Assembly: GCF_028368995.1 (NCBI RefSeq)
Contig: NZ_JAQNDL010000002.1
Location: 1,733,724 to 1,797,723, forward strand
Direction of reading: 5' to 3'
DNA: 64,000 nt
Source: Nannocystis bainbridge
GTDB taxonomy: Bacteria; Myxococcota_A; Polyangia; Nannocystales; Nannocystaceae
Below, one piece after another: positions 1 to 9,783 of the stretch. Within the stretch, counting starts at the first letter, position 1; each line of letters begins with the position of its first letter. The notes below the pieces were generated by a model, which saw only the letters and a list, made by a program, of their open reading frames with translations, searched no databases and had not been told where the DNA came from. The position numbers and the translations under genes are program-made.

Positions 1-36
1 GAGATCCTCGGCACCGTCACCTTCGTGACCGCGCCG

Positions 37-1815
37 TCACGACTCGGACGGGATCCGGGCCTCTTCGGCCATGCGCTCGACGAAGTCGGCCAGGGGCTCG
101 AGCGCGCCCGTCTGACCGTCGCGGGTCCGCGGCGCGACGCCCCTGCCCTCGACCTCTTTGTCGCCGAGGACCAGCATCGTCGGCACGCGCAGCAGCGTGG
201 CCTCGCGGATCTTGAGCCCGAGCTTCTCGTTGCGCAGGTCGGTGTGGACCCGCAGGCCGCGGGCGACCAGGGCCGCCTCGACCTCACCGGCCCACGCGTG
301 ATGCGCCGCGGTGATCGGCAAGATCGCCACCTGCACCGGCGCGAGCCAGGTCGGGAAGCGACCGGCGACGTGCTCGAGGTAGACGCCGAAGAAGCGCTCG
401 AGGCTGCCGAGCATGGCCCGGTGGATCATCACCGGCCGGCCGCGTGAGTCGTCGGGCGCGACGTACTCGAGGCCGAACCGCTCGGGCAGCTGGAAGTCGA
501 GCTGGACGGTCCCGAGCTGCCAGCTGCGGCGCAGCGCGTCGCGGACCTTGAAGTCGATCTTCGGGCCGTAGAAGGCGCCGTCGCCGTGGTTGATGGTGTA
601 CGGCAGGCCGGCGCCGTCGAGCGCGGCCATCAGCGCGGCCTCGGCCCGGTTCCACGTCTCGAGCTCGCCGAGGAACGCCGCCGGGCGGGTGCTGACCTCG
701 ATCTCCGGCCGGTCGAAGCCGAAGGTCTTGTAGCACTCGAGGATCATCGCCGTGACGTTGGCGATCTCCTGCCCGACCTGATCGGCGGTGCAGAAGATGT
801 GGGCGTCGTCCTGGCAGAAGCTGCGCACGCGCGTGAGCCCGTGGACCACGCCGGCGCGCTCGTAGCGGTGCAGGCGGCCGAAGTCGGCCACGCGCTGCGG
901 CAGGTCGCGGTAGCTGTGGTGCGACTGGCGGAACAGGATGCAGTGGCCGGGGCAGTTCATCGGCTTCACCCCGAACTCCCGCTCGTCCACCGTGCAGGCG
1001 AACATGTTCTCTTTGTAGTGCTCGTAGTGGCCCGAGGTGCGGAACAGATCCATGTCGAAGATCTGCGGCGTGATCACCTCTTGATAGCCGTGGCGGCGGT
1101 ACAGCCCGCGCACGTAGGCCTGCAGCAGGTTGTAGATCGTCGCCCCGCGGCCGGTGAAGAACGGGCTCGCCGGCGCGATCGGGTCGAAATAGAACAGCCC
1201 GAGCTCCTTGCCGAGCTTGCGGTGGTCGCGGGCCTTGGCCTCCTCGAGCAGGCGCAGGTGCTCCTTGAGCTCCTTGCGGTCGGCGAACGCCGTGCCGTAC
1301 ACGCGCTGCAGCTGCGGCCGCTTCTCGTCGCCGCGCCAGTAGGCCCCGGCGATGCTCATCACCTTGAAGGCGCGCACCTCGGAGGTGCTCTTGACGTGGG
1401 GGCCGCGGCACAGGTCGACGAAGTCGCCGCTGCGGTAGAGCGTCAGCGTGGCGCCGGCGGGGATCGAGCCGATCGCCTCGACCTTGTAGGTCTCGCCCAG
1501 GCCGCGGAACAGCTCGATCGCGGCGTCACGGTCGATCTCCTCGCGCACGAACGGGTGGCGGGCGTCGACCTCCTTCTGCATCTCGGCCTCGATCGCCGCG
1601 AAGTCCTCGGGCACGAGGCGGTGCGGCATGTCGATGTCGTAGTAGAAGCCGTCCTCGGTGTGCGGCCCGAACGCCAGCCGGGCGTCCGGCCACAGCCGCT
1701 TGATCGCCGAGGCCATCACGTGGGCCGCGCTGTGCCGCAGCGTCTCGACCCGCGACAGAGTCGGCACCGAAGGGTCGATCATGTGCTCGATCTCTTGCCC
1801 GTGTTCGTCCGCCAT
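37..1815 (-). CDS. thrS: Threonyl-tRNA synthetase lacking the TGS domain
   Basis: Charges tRNA-Thr with threonine in the cytoplasm. The 592-residue protein begins almost directly with the editing domain: the HSAAH zinc motif lies about 25 residues from the start and DLCRGPH follows near residue 142. The class II catalytic core follows with KPMNCPGHC (zinc Cys), the motif 2 region RYERAGVVHG, HGDGAFYGPK and motif 3 (IHRAMLGSLERF), then a C-terminal anticodon-binding domain. The usual protein is about 640 residues; the missing part is the N-terminal TGS domain. The ATG at 1815 is preferred over an upstream TTG at 1836; an internal ATG (MIDPSV) is also possible, and none has a strong ribosome binding site. 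All key catalytic and editing residues that I can identify are present, so the function is secure. The gene runs leftward to 37; positions 1-36 hold nothing assignable. Confidence 0.96.
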   Translation of the reverse strand: MADEHGQEIEHMIDPSVPTLSRVETLRHSAAHVMASAIKRLWPDARLAFGPHTEDGFYYDIDMPHRLVPEDFAAIEAEMQKEVDARHPFVREEIDRDAAIELFRGLGETYKVEAIGSIPAGATLTLYRSGDFVDLCRGPHVKSTSEVRAFKVMSIAGAYWRGDEKRPQLQRVYGTAFADRKELKEHLRLLEEAKARDHRKLGKELGLFYFDPIAPASPFFTGRGATIYNLLQAYVRGLYRRHGYQEVITPQIFDMDLFRTSGHYEHYKENMFACTVDEREFGVKPMNCPGHCILFRQSHHSYRDLPQRVADFGRLHRYERAGVVHGLTRVRSFCQDDAHIFCTADQVGQEIANVTAMILECYKTFGFDRPEIEVSTRPAAFLGELETWNRAEAALMAALDGAGLPYTINHGDGAFYGPKIDFKVRDALRRSWQLGTVQLDFQLPERFGLEYVAPDDSRGRPVMIHRAMLGSLERFFGVYLEHVAGRFPTWLAPVQVAILPITAAHHAWAGEVEAALVARGLRVHTDLRNEKLGLKIREATLLRVPTMLVLGDKEVEGRGVAPRTRDGQTGALEPLADFVERMAEEARIPSES

Positions 1816-1869
1816 GAGGGCGCGAAGCGTACACAAGCTCGCGCGTCCGGGCGAGTGCGAAACGCGAAA

Positions 1870-1899
1870 AACGCCGCTGAGGTGAGCCTCAGCGGCGTT
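1870..1899 (-). terminator. Intrinsic terminator after tRNA-Val
   Basis: A perfect 13-bp inverted repeat (AACGCCGCTGAGG and its complement) with a 4-nt loop is followed, on the minus strand, by a run of five T (1867-1871 read as the complement). It lies 15 bp past the tRNA 3' end and 55 bp before thrS, so it should end the tRNA transcript and insulate thrS. Confidence 0.85.
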
Positions 1900-1914
1900 C
1901 CGTGCATTCTTTCA

Positions 1915-1988
1915 TAGGACCGGACGGATTCGAACCGTCGACCTCTACCGTGTCAAGGTAGCGCTCTAACCAACTGAGCTACGGTCCT
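1915..1988 (-). tRNA. tRNA-Val (anticodon GAC)
   Basis: Full cloverleaf on the minus strand: acceptor AGGACCG pairs with CGGTCCT; D arm GCTC/GAGC; anticodon stem CTACC/GGTAG enclosing loop TTGACAC, so the anticodon is GAC (reads GUC, valine); T arm GACGG TTCGAAT CCGTC; discriminator A. CCA is not encoded. 74 nt. Confidence 0.96.
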
Positions 1989-2002
1989 GGATTTTGCTGC
2001 GG

Positions 2003-2022
2003 CCTCGTCGGTGCCGACGAGG
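2003..2022. terminator. GC hairpin between acyl-CoA ligase and tRNA-Val
   Basis: CCTCGTCG and its complement surround a 4-nt loop, between the 3' end of the acyl-CoA ligase and the tRNA gene. There is no T tract, so termination is only a possibility. Confidence 0.35.
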
Positions 2023-2105
2023 GGCTGCTTAGGTAACGCAACCGCTCCAGGACGTCAAGCACAAAGCGAAGCGGCCCGCCCTGCCCGGTCGCCCCTCGCG
2101 CCGCC

Positions 2106-3950
2106 TCACCCGGCGACCGCCCGCTGGCCCGGATCGGGGTAGAGCGCTGCGATCTGGGCCGCGTAGCGATCCTGGACCTCGCGCCGGCGCAGCTTGCCGG
2201 TCGGGGTCAGCTCGCCGCCGGTGATCGTCAGCGGCGTGGTCACCAACGAGAAGCGACGGATCGCCTCGTAGCTGGCGAGATCGGCGTTGAGCGCGTCGAT
2301 GTGGCCCTGGACGATCGCCAGGATCCGCGGGTGACGCACGAGATCGGCCAGGCGGCGCGCGCCCAGGCCCTCCTGGCGCGAGCGGGCCAGCATCGCCTCC
2401 TCGTCGAGGGCGACCAGCGCCGCCAGGTACGGCCGGCCGTCGCCGACCACCAGCGCGTGGGCGATCCCCTCGGCCAGCTCGAGCCGGCGCTCGAGCGGCT
2501 GCGGCGCGATCGTCTTGCCGGTCGAGGTGATGATCAGGTCCTTCTTTCGATCGGTGATCGTCAAGAACCCGTCGTGGAGCTCGCCGATGTCGCCGGTGTG
2601 CAGCCAGCCCTGAGCGTCGATCGCCGCGGCGGTCTCTTCGGCCAGGTCGTGATAGCCGCGCATGACCCCCGGGCCGCGCACCAGCACCTCGCCGTCGTCG
2701 GCCAGCCGCAGCTCGCAGCCGGGCATCGTCGGGCCCACGGTGCCGAAGCGGAACCGATCGGGGCGGTTGACCGTGCACGCGCCGGTGGTCTCGGACAGCC
2801 CGTAGCCCTCGAGGATCAGCACCCCGAGCGCGTGGAAGAACTCGGCCACCTCGCGGGCCAGCGGCGCGCCGCCGGACACGAAGAAGCGCAGTCGGCCGCC
2901 GAGGCGCTGACGGATGCGGGCGAAGAACAGCTTGTCGGCCACGCTCGCCTTGACCGCCAGCGCGCCCGGGACCGCCTGCCCGCGCTGGCGGCACATGCTG
3001 ACCTTGCGCCCGACCTGCAGGCACCAGGCGAAGCTGGCCTCGGCGAGCTTGCCGGCCGCGGCGATTTCGGCGCGGATCTGCGCGTACAGGCGCTCGTAGA
3101 TCTGCGGTACCGCGCCCATGAAGGTCGGCGCCACCGCGACGAGATCCAGCTCCAGCTCCGCCGGGTCGGCGGCGAACGCAGAGACGGCCCCCTGCTCCAC
3201 CGCGCCCCACAGGAGGTGACGGCCGAACACGTGGGCCAGCGGCAGGACCATCAGCTGCTCGTCGGCGCTGTCGGCCGCGATCACGCTCTTGATGGCCCAC
3301 GCCTCGTAAACAATGTTTCGATGGGTGAGCACCGCGCCCTTGGGGCGGCCCGTGGTGCCCGACGTGTACACCCACGTGAAGTCGTCGGTCAGCGACAGCT
3401 CGTCGGCGATCGCCTCGAGCGCCGCCTCGGCCCCTGGCAGCGCCGCCTCGCCGACCGTCTGCAGGGCCTCGAACGAGCTCCAGTCGCCCGCCGGCGGCCC
3501 CGCCTCGTCGAAGCAGAACGTGTGGCGCAGCGCATGGTCGCGGCCGCGCAGGCGCTCGGGCCACGCGGGGTCGTCGGCGAACGCCAGCTCGGCCCCGCAG
3601 TCGCGCAGGATGTACGCCGCCTGCTCCGGCGTCACGCTGGGATAGATCGGCACGCTGACGGCCCCCGCCATCGCTATCGCCAGGTCGACGAGCGCCCACT
3701 CGACCCGCGTGCGCGCGAGGATGGCGATCCGGTCGCCGGGTTTGACCCCGTGGGTGCCCACCAGCGCGGCCGCGAGGCCTCGGCTGGCCTGGTGCCAATC
3801 ACGCCACTGAAGCGTGTGCCAGCTCCCGCGCTGCTTGTAGCGCAGCGCCGTGGCCGCCGGTGTGCGTCGCACGCGCGCGGCGAACATGTCCAGGGCGTTG
3901 GGGAAAGTCAGCCCCTCGGCGGGCTGGGGCACGAAACCGGAACGGGGCAT
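2106..3950 (-). CDS. Long-chain fatty acid-CoA ligase (AMP-forming)
   Basis: Activates a fatty acid with ATP and CoA to acyl-CoA through an acyl-adenylate. The 614-residue protein has the order of the ANL superfamily: AMP-binding P-loop YTSGTTGRPKG near residue 195, the adenylate-binding region GYGLSETTG near 385, HTGDIGELHDGFLTITDRKK near 450-470, and a C-terminal subdomain with the catalytic lysine region TPTGKLRRR. The length fits the 600-residue long-chain ligases found in actinobacteria and myxobacteria rather than E. coli FadD. A purine-rich AGGGGA lies about 11 bp before the ATG. It stands alone, divergent from the kinase cluster. Chain-length preference cannot be read from the sequence. 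Confidence 0.9.
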   Translation of the reverse strand: MPRSGFVPQPAEGLTFPNALDMFAARVRRTPAATALRYKQRGSWHTLQWRDWHQASRGLAAALVGTHGVKPGDRIAILARTRVEWALVDLAIAMAGAVSVPIYPSVTPEQAAYILRDCGAELAFADDPAWPERLRGRDHALRHTFCFDEAGPPAGDWSSFEALQTVGEAALPGAEAALEAIADELSLTDDFTWVYTSGTTGRPKGAVLTHRNIVYEAWAIKSVIAADSADEQLMVLPLAHVFGRHLLWGAVEQGAVSAFAADPAELELDLVAVAPTFMGAVPQIYERLYAQIRAEIAAAGKLAEASFAWCLQVGRKVSMCRQRGQAVPGALAVKASVADKLFFARIRQRLGGRLRFFVSGGAPLAREVAEFFHALGVLILEGYGLSETTGACTVNRPDRFRFGTVGPTMPGCELRLADDGEVLVRGPGVMRGYHDLAEETAAAIDAQGWLHTGDIGELHDGFLTITDRKKDLIITSTGKTIAPQPLERRLELAEGIAHALVVGDGRPYLAALVALDEEAMLARSRQEGLGARRLADLVRHPRILAIVQGHIDALNADLASYEAIRRFSLVTTPLTITGGELTPTGKLRRREVQDRYAAQIAALYPDPGQRAVAG

Positions 3951-4199
3951 GGAACGCTGCTTTCCCCTACCACGGATCGGCCCGGCGCGCGGCGGCCGGG
4001 CGCACCTTCGCGCCGGAGAGGTGCGCGGACTCGGTGTCTAAGGGCGGCTCCTGCCTCCGCGAGGTCGCGTCCGGCGCCCGCCAGCCGCGTCTGCGGGGCC
4101 GAACATCGCTTGCTGGAGCCGATCTGCGCGCTCGCGCGGAACCGGCCTTGTGCCCCTCCGGGGTCGATCTGTAGTACACGGACGGAGCCCTTTCCCGCG
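3951..4199. other. Divergent intergenic region between acyl-CoA ligase and kinase
   Basis: About 250 bp separate two divergent genes, so both promoters should lie here. I see no convincing -35/-10 pair, operator or repeat; the region is as GC-rich as the genes. Confidence 0.4.
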
Positions 4200-6032
4200 A
4201 TGCCCACCCTGGTCGGAACCAAGCTCGACAAGTACGAGATCCAGAGCGAGGTCGGGCATGGGGGCATGGCCGTGGTCTACCGCGGCATCGACACGGTCCT
4301 CGGTCGCGAGGTCGCCATCAAGGTCCTCCACCCGCACATGGCGGGGCGCGAGGAGTCACGGGCCCGGCTGCGGCGCGAGGCCATCACGGTCGCCAAGCTG
4401 CGGCACGAGAACATCCTCGAGATCTACGACTACTCGGGCGAGAGCGAGGCCGAGAGCTACATCGTCACCGAGTTCATCCACGGGATGACCCTGCGCGAGT
4501 GGCTCGACACGCGCTGGCGGCCGCGCCCGGCCCTCGCCGCGCTGATCATCCACCGCCTGTGCGCCGCTCTCGGCCACGCCCACAAGTCGGGCATCGTCCA
4601 CCGCGACATCAAGCCCGAGAACGTCATGATCCGCAGCGACGGCTGCCTCAAGCTGATGGACTTCGGGATCGCCCAGATCATCGACCATCAGAAGCTCACC
4701 ATGACCGGCCAGCTGCTCGGCAGCCCGGCCTACATGGCCCCGGAGCTGATCAACGGCAAGCCGATCGACGCGCGCACCGACCTGTTCGCCGTCGGCGTCA
4801 TGCTCTACCAGCTGGCCACTGGCGAGCTGCCGTTCTCGGGCCGCAACCCGCACGAGGTGCTCGCCCGCATCGCCGAGGCCGAGTACACGCGGCCCAGCAT
4901 CATCTGTTCGCTGGTCGACGACGAGCTCGAGGCGGTCATCGACCGCGCCCTCGCGCGCGAGCCGGAGCAGCGCTACCAGACCGCCGACGACCTCGTCCGC
5001 GACCTCGAGCGCTACCTCGAAGAGGTCGGCGTCACCGCCAACCAGGAAGAGGTCACCGCCTACTTCACCGATCCGGACCGCCACGTCGATCAGCTCGACA
5101 AGCGGATCTGCAACGCGCTGATGACCCGGGCCGAGGGCGCCACCAAGGCCGGCCACAGCGCCCGCGCGATCCGCCTGCTGGGCCGCGTCCTCGAGCTCGA
5201 GCGCGACCAGAAGCAGGCCAAGCTGATGCTCTCGCGGCTGCGGACCCGCGAGCGCACCGTCAAGCGGCTCATGGCCGGCGGCGCCGCGCTCCTGGCCACC
5301 GCGGCGGTCAGCGGCGGAGCTGTGCTTTTGTACATGACCCCGCCGACCGAGGAGAACTTCCGCCCCGGCGACGAGGGTGCCGGCGGCGGCATCGTCCCGT
5401 CGACCGCGGTCCGGCCCGAGCACAAGGCGGTCAAGGTCAGCGAGCCGCCGCGCGAAGAGCCCAAGGCGGTCGTCGAGCCGCCGATCCCGCGCAAGACCGC
5501 CGGCGTGCGCCCGGTCGAGCCGACCAAGGCGACCCCGAAGACCGCCGCGTCGACCACCTCCTGCTCCGTGCGCATCGTCGGCATGCCGGTCGTGCTGCTG
5601 CAGGGCGGCCTGCACTCGCTGCAGATCGGCAAGCTCAAGCAGCCGCTGCGCAACGAGGTCGTCGAGTTCGACCTGCCCGGCGAACGGGCCCTCGTCCACG
5701 TCGCCGGTCCCAAGTACAAGGGCCACGTCACCATCGAGCGCGGCGACTGTCGCCCCGGCACGCCGATCGAGCTGCCCGTCAAGCCTCACAAGGCGATCCT
5801 CGACTTCACCGGCAACCCGCAGCAGACCACCATCGTGTGCGTCAGCGGTCCCTGCCCCGACACGCGCCCGCACCTCCTCGACGTCGAGCGGTTCCCCGAC
5901 ATCGACCTCGGCGTCCAGCTCGAGGCCGAGATCGGGCTCGAGGTGCGCGCGCAGGGCTACGCCAGCAAGGTCTTCAAGCAGCGGATCGGCCCCGGCCGCA
6001 ATTCGTTCCCCGTCGCTCTCACGCCGCTCTAG
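4200..6032 (+). CDS. Membrane-anchored Ser/Thr protein kinase
   Basis: Hanks-type kinase of 610 residues. The kinase domain fills residues 12-280: glycine loop GHGGMAVVYRG, ATP lysine K41 in VAIK, catalytic loop HRDIKPEN with D136, metal-binding DFG with D154, and APE-like MAPE. A single transmembrane helix lies at about 357-378 and is followed by a Pro-rich segment and a roughly 150-residue C-terminal domain carrying two Cys pairs, presumably outside the cytoplasmic membrane and sensing something. The ATG at 4200 gives the expected N terminus just before the kinase fold; the long open frame upstream is a shadow. First gene of a closely spaced run (gaps of 22 and 7 bp, then overlaps) with an FHA-domain transcriptional activator, whose FHA domain is of the phosphothreonine-binding type. 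Confidence 0.93.
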   Translation: MPTLVGTKLDKYEIQSEVGHGGMAVVYRGIDTVLGREVAIKVLHPHMAGREESRARLRREAITVAKLRHENILEIYDYSGESEAESYIVTEFIHGMTLREWLDTRWRPRPALAALIIHRLCAALGHAHKSGIVHRDIKPENVMIRSDGCLKLMDFGIAQIIDHQKLTMTGQLLGSPAYMAPELINGKPIDARTDLFAVGVMLYQLATGELPFSGRNPHEVLARIAEAEYTRPSIICSLVDDELEAVIDRALAREPEQRYQTADDLVRDLERYLEEVGVTANQEEVTAYFTDPDRHVDQLDKRICNALMTRAEGATKAGHSARAIRLLGRVLELERDQKQAKLMLSRLRTRERTVKRLMAGGAALLATAAVSGGAVLLYMTPPTEENFRPGDEGAGGGIVPSTAVRPEHKAVKVSEPPREEPKAVVEPPIPRKTAGVRPVEPTKATPKTAASTTSCSVRIVGMPVVLLQGGLHSLQIGKLKQPLRNEVVEFDLPGERALVHVAGPKYKGHVTIERGDCRPGTPIELPVKPHKAILDFTGNPQQTTIVCVSGPCPDTRPHLLDVERFPDIDLGVQLEAEIGLEVRAQGYASKVFKQRIGPGRNSFPVALTPL

Positions 6033-6054
6033 CGCCGCGCCTCACCGATCTCGC

Positions 6055-7116
6055 ATGCGCATCCTCGCCTGCTCGCTCGCCCTCGGTGTCGCCGTCGCGT
6101 CGCCGGTCCACGCGCGCCCGCCGACCACGCCCGCGCCGCCGCTCGTGCCGACGACGGAGGTCGAGAAGGTCAACGCCGCCATCCAGGCGTGGACGCAGGG
6201 CAACTGGGGCCGCGTGCGCGCGCTGCTCGAGCCGATGCTGCAGGACGGGCGCAAGCTCGCCGATCCGCTGCTCGAGGAGGCCGCGCTGCGCTACCTGTCC
6301 GACGCGACCCTGCAGGACCCGGACATCGCCCCCATCAGCCAGGAGTGGGCCACCGGCTACCTCAGGCGGCTGCTGGCCTCGCCCGATTGGCGGCCGCCGG
6401 CCGACACCCACAGCAAGGCCTTCTACGACCTCTACAACAGCCTCCGCGAGGAGCGCGACCGCTCGAGCTTCAACATGTGCAAGGGCGAGCGGGCCGCCTG
6501 CACCGCCGACCTCGACGAGCTCAAGGTCCGCCACAGCGCGCTCGGCCGCGACTACGCCCAGCTGCGCAAGGCCTACGAGCGGCAGGAGGTCGAGGTCGTC
6601 GAGAAGGTCGCCCGCAACCGTGCCGTCGCCCTGGTGCCCTTCGGCGTCGGCCACTTCTATAACGGTCGCAAGGGCCTCGGCGCGGCCTTCCTGGCCGGCG
6701 AGCTGGCCATCGGAGCGGCCGCGCTCGGCCTGTTCATCGTCCGCGTGTCGTCGTGCGAGCGCCTGAACGGCTATCAGCCCGGCTCGCTGTTCTGCGAGGG
6801 GTGGTCGCAGCAGCAGGGCCTGAACCTCCGCAACGCCGAGCAGACGATGGGCATCATCTTTCTCGGCGGCCTGGCCCTCGACATCGTCCTCGCGCAGATC
6901 CTGTTCCGCCCCTTCACCACCGCCAAGCGGGTCCGAGTACCGCGCAGCGAACTCAAGGGCGACGACGATACGAGCGGCAAAAAGCCCCCCCAGGCGCCCA
7001 CGGGCAACCCCGGGCAGCGGTCGAGCCGGCTTTACAGAAGTGATAAGCTGCAGGTCGCGCCGGCCCCCGCGCTCGTCCCGGGTGGTGGAGGCCTCGGCGT
7101 CAAGATCCGCTTCTGA
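6055..7116 (+). CDS. Exported protein with C-terminal membrane hairpin (DUF5683/TM2-like?)
   Basis: 353 residues. A signal peptide (MRILACSLALGVAVASPVHA) is followed by a helical region of about 160 residues with short tetratricopeptide-like character, then two hydrophobic stretches near 205-230 and 262-285. The first begins VPFGVGHFYNGRKG, resembling the PG-x-GQFYNG signature of small TM2/DUF5683-type membrane modules. The C-terminal 60 residues are polar and low in complexity. It sits 22 bp after the kinase and 7 bp before the FHA regulator, so it is probably co-transcribed and may be part of the same signalling unit. No enzymatic motif is visible. Confidence 0.75.
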   Translation: MRILACSLALGVAVASPVHARPPTTPAPPLVPTTEVEKVNAAIQAWTQGNWGRVRALLEPMLQDGRKLADPLLEEAALRYLSDATLQDPDIAPISQEWATGYLRRLLASPDWRPPADTHSKAFYDLYNSLREERDRSSFNMCKGERAACTADLDELKVRHSALGRDYAQLRKAYERQEVEVVEKVARNRAVALVPFGVGHFYNGRKGLGAAFLAGELAIGAAALGLFIVRVSSCERLNGYQPGSLFCEGWSQQQGLNLRNAEQTMGIIFLGGLALDIVLAQILFRPFTTAKRVRVPRSELKGDDDTSGKKPPQAPTGNPGQRSSRLYRSDKLQVAPAPALVPGGGGLGVKIRF

Positions 7117-7123
7117 GAACCGC

Positions 7124-8967
<1,844 letters not shown>

Positions 8968-8971
<4 letters not shown>

Positions 8972-9783
8972 ACCGCGCCGCCCTCGGACCTGTCCTTGTC
9001 GCCCTGTCTCTCGGGACAGCTGTCGTCGGGTGCGTGCTCTCGGACAAGGAGATCGAGTTCGAGGAGACGGCGGTCACCAACCGCAACGCGGTCCGCATCA
9101 TCGAGCCGGTGCTGCTGTCGAGCAAAGCCATCGAGCATTGCGAGGATGACATCGACCCGATGGATCCGCCGTGCAGGCAGCCCGGCGACGCCGATCCCGC
9201 CCGCTCCCAGCCGCACTTCCTCGATCCCACCTACCAGGAGACGGACGAAGAAGGCACCGCCACCCCGTTCGCGTTCTGCAGCTGCGCGGAAGACCAGTTC
9301 GACAGCCTGCCCTTCGACATCACCGTCTTCGTCGAGGATCAGGACCAGGACGTGCGCAAGCGGAACCCCAAGGACGGGATTTTCCCCGCGCTCCTGCTCG
9401 ACCTGCCGCGCGATGCCACGGAGCCGGCGAACTACGTCGACTACCTCGCCTACTACGATCCCTTGCGACCGCTCGAATTGACCGGGGACGACTACCAACC
9501 GCCCGGGCGCCGCGACCCGCAGCTGCGGGCGCTGGACCTCGTCATCGACCTTTGCAACGGCGGCCGGACGCGGCTCTCGAAGGGCTTCCACACCTTGACC
9601 GTGATGGTCAGCGACCGCCCGTGGTTCAAGCCCGACGAGGGCGCCCGCCAACCCGGCGTCCCCGACATCCGCGGCGGCGGGACCTGGGACAGCACCCACT
9701 ACGTGTTCGCGTGCGACGCAGCGCCGGCGAACGAACCGGAGCACCCGTGCGCTTCCGCCTGCTCGACGAAGGCGCCGCTGTGA
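8968..9783 (+). CDS. Predicted lipoprotein of the kinase/FHA cluster
   Basis: 271 residues with a type II signal peptide ending in a VVGC lipobox, so probably lipid-anchored. The mature part is acidic with scattered Cys residues and no family I recognise. Its start overlaps the FHA-activator stop (ATGA) and its stop overlaps the next start (TGATG), pointing to translational coupling. The signal-peptide codons include three units of the 14-bp repeat in exact phase (8986-9027). Function unknown; a cell-surface role is inferred only from the signal. Confidence 0.75.

Noticed and set aside
1..36. Start of a gene after thrS, for example infC
   Set aside because: Only 36 bp are visible; nothing can be assigned.
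2301..4199. A 633-residue N-terminal extension of the kinase
   Set aside because: It runs antisense through the acyl-CoA ligase; the kinase fold starts a few residues after the ATG at 4200.
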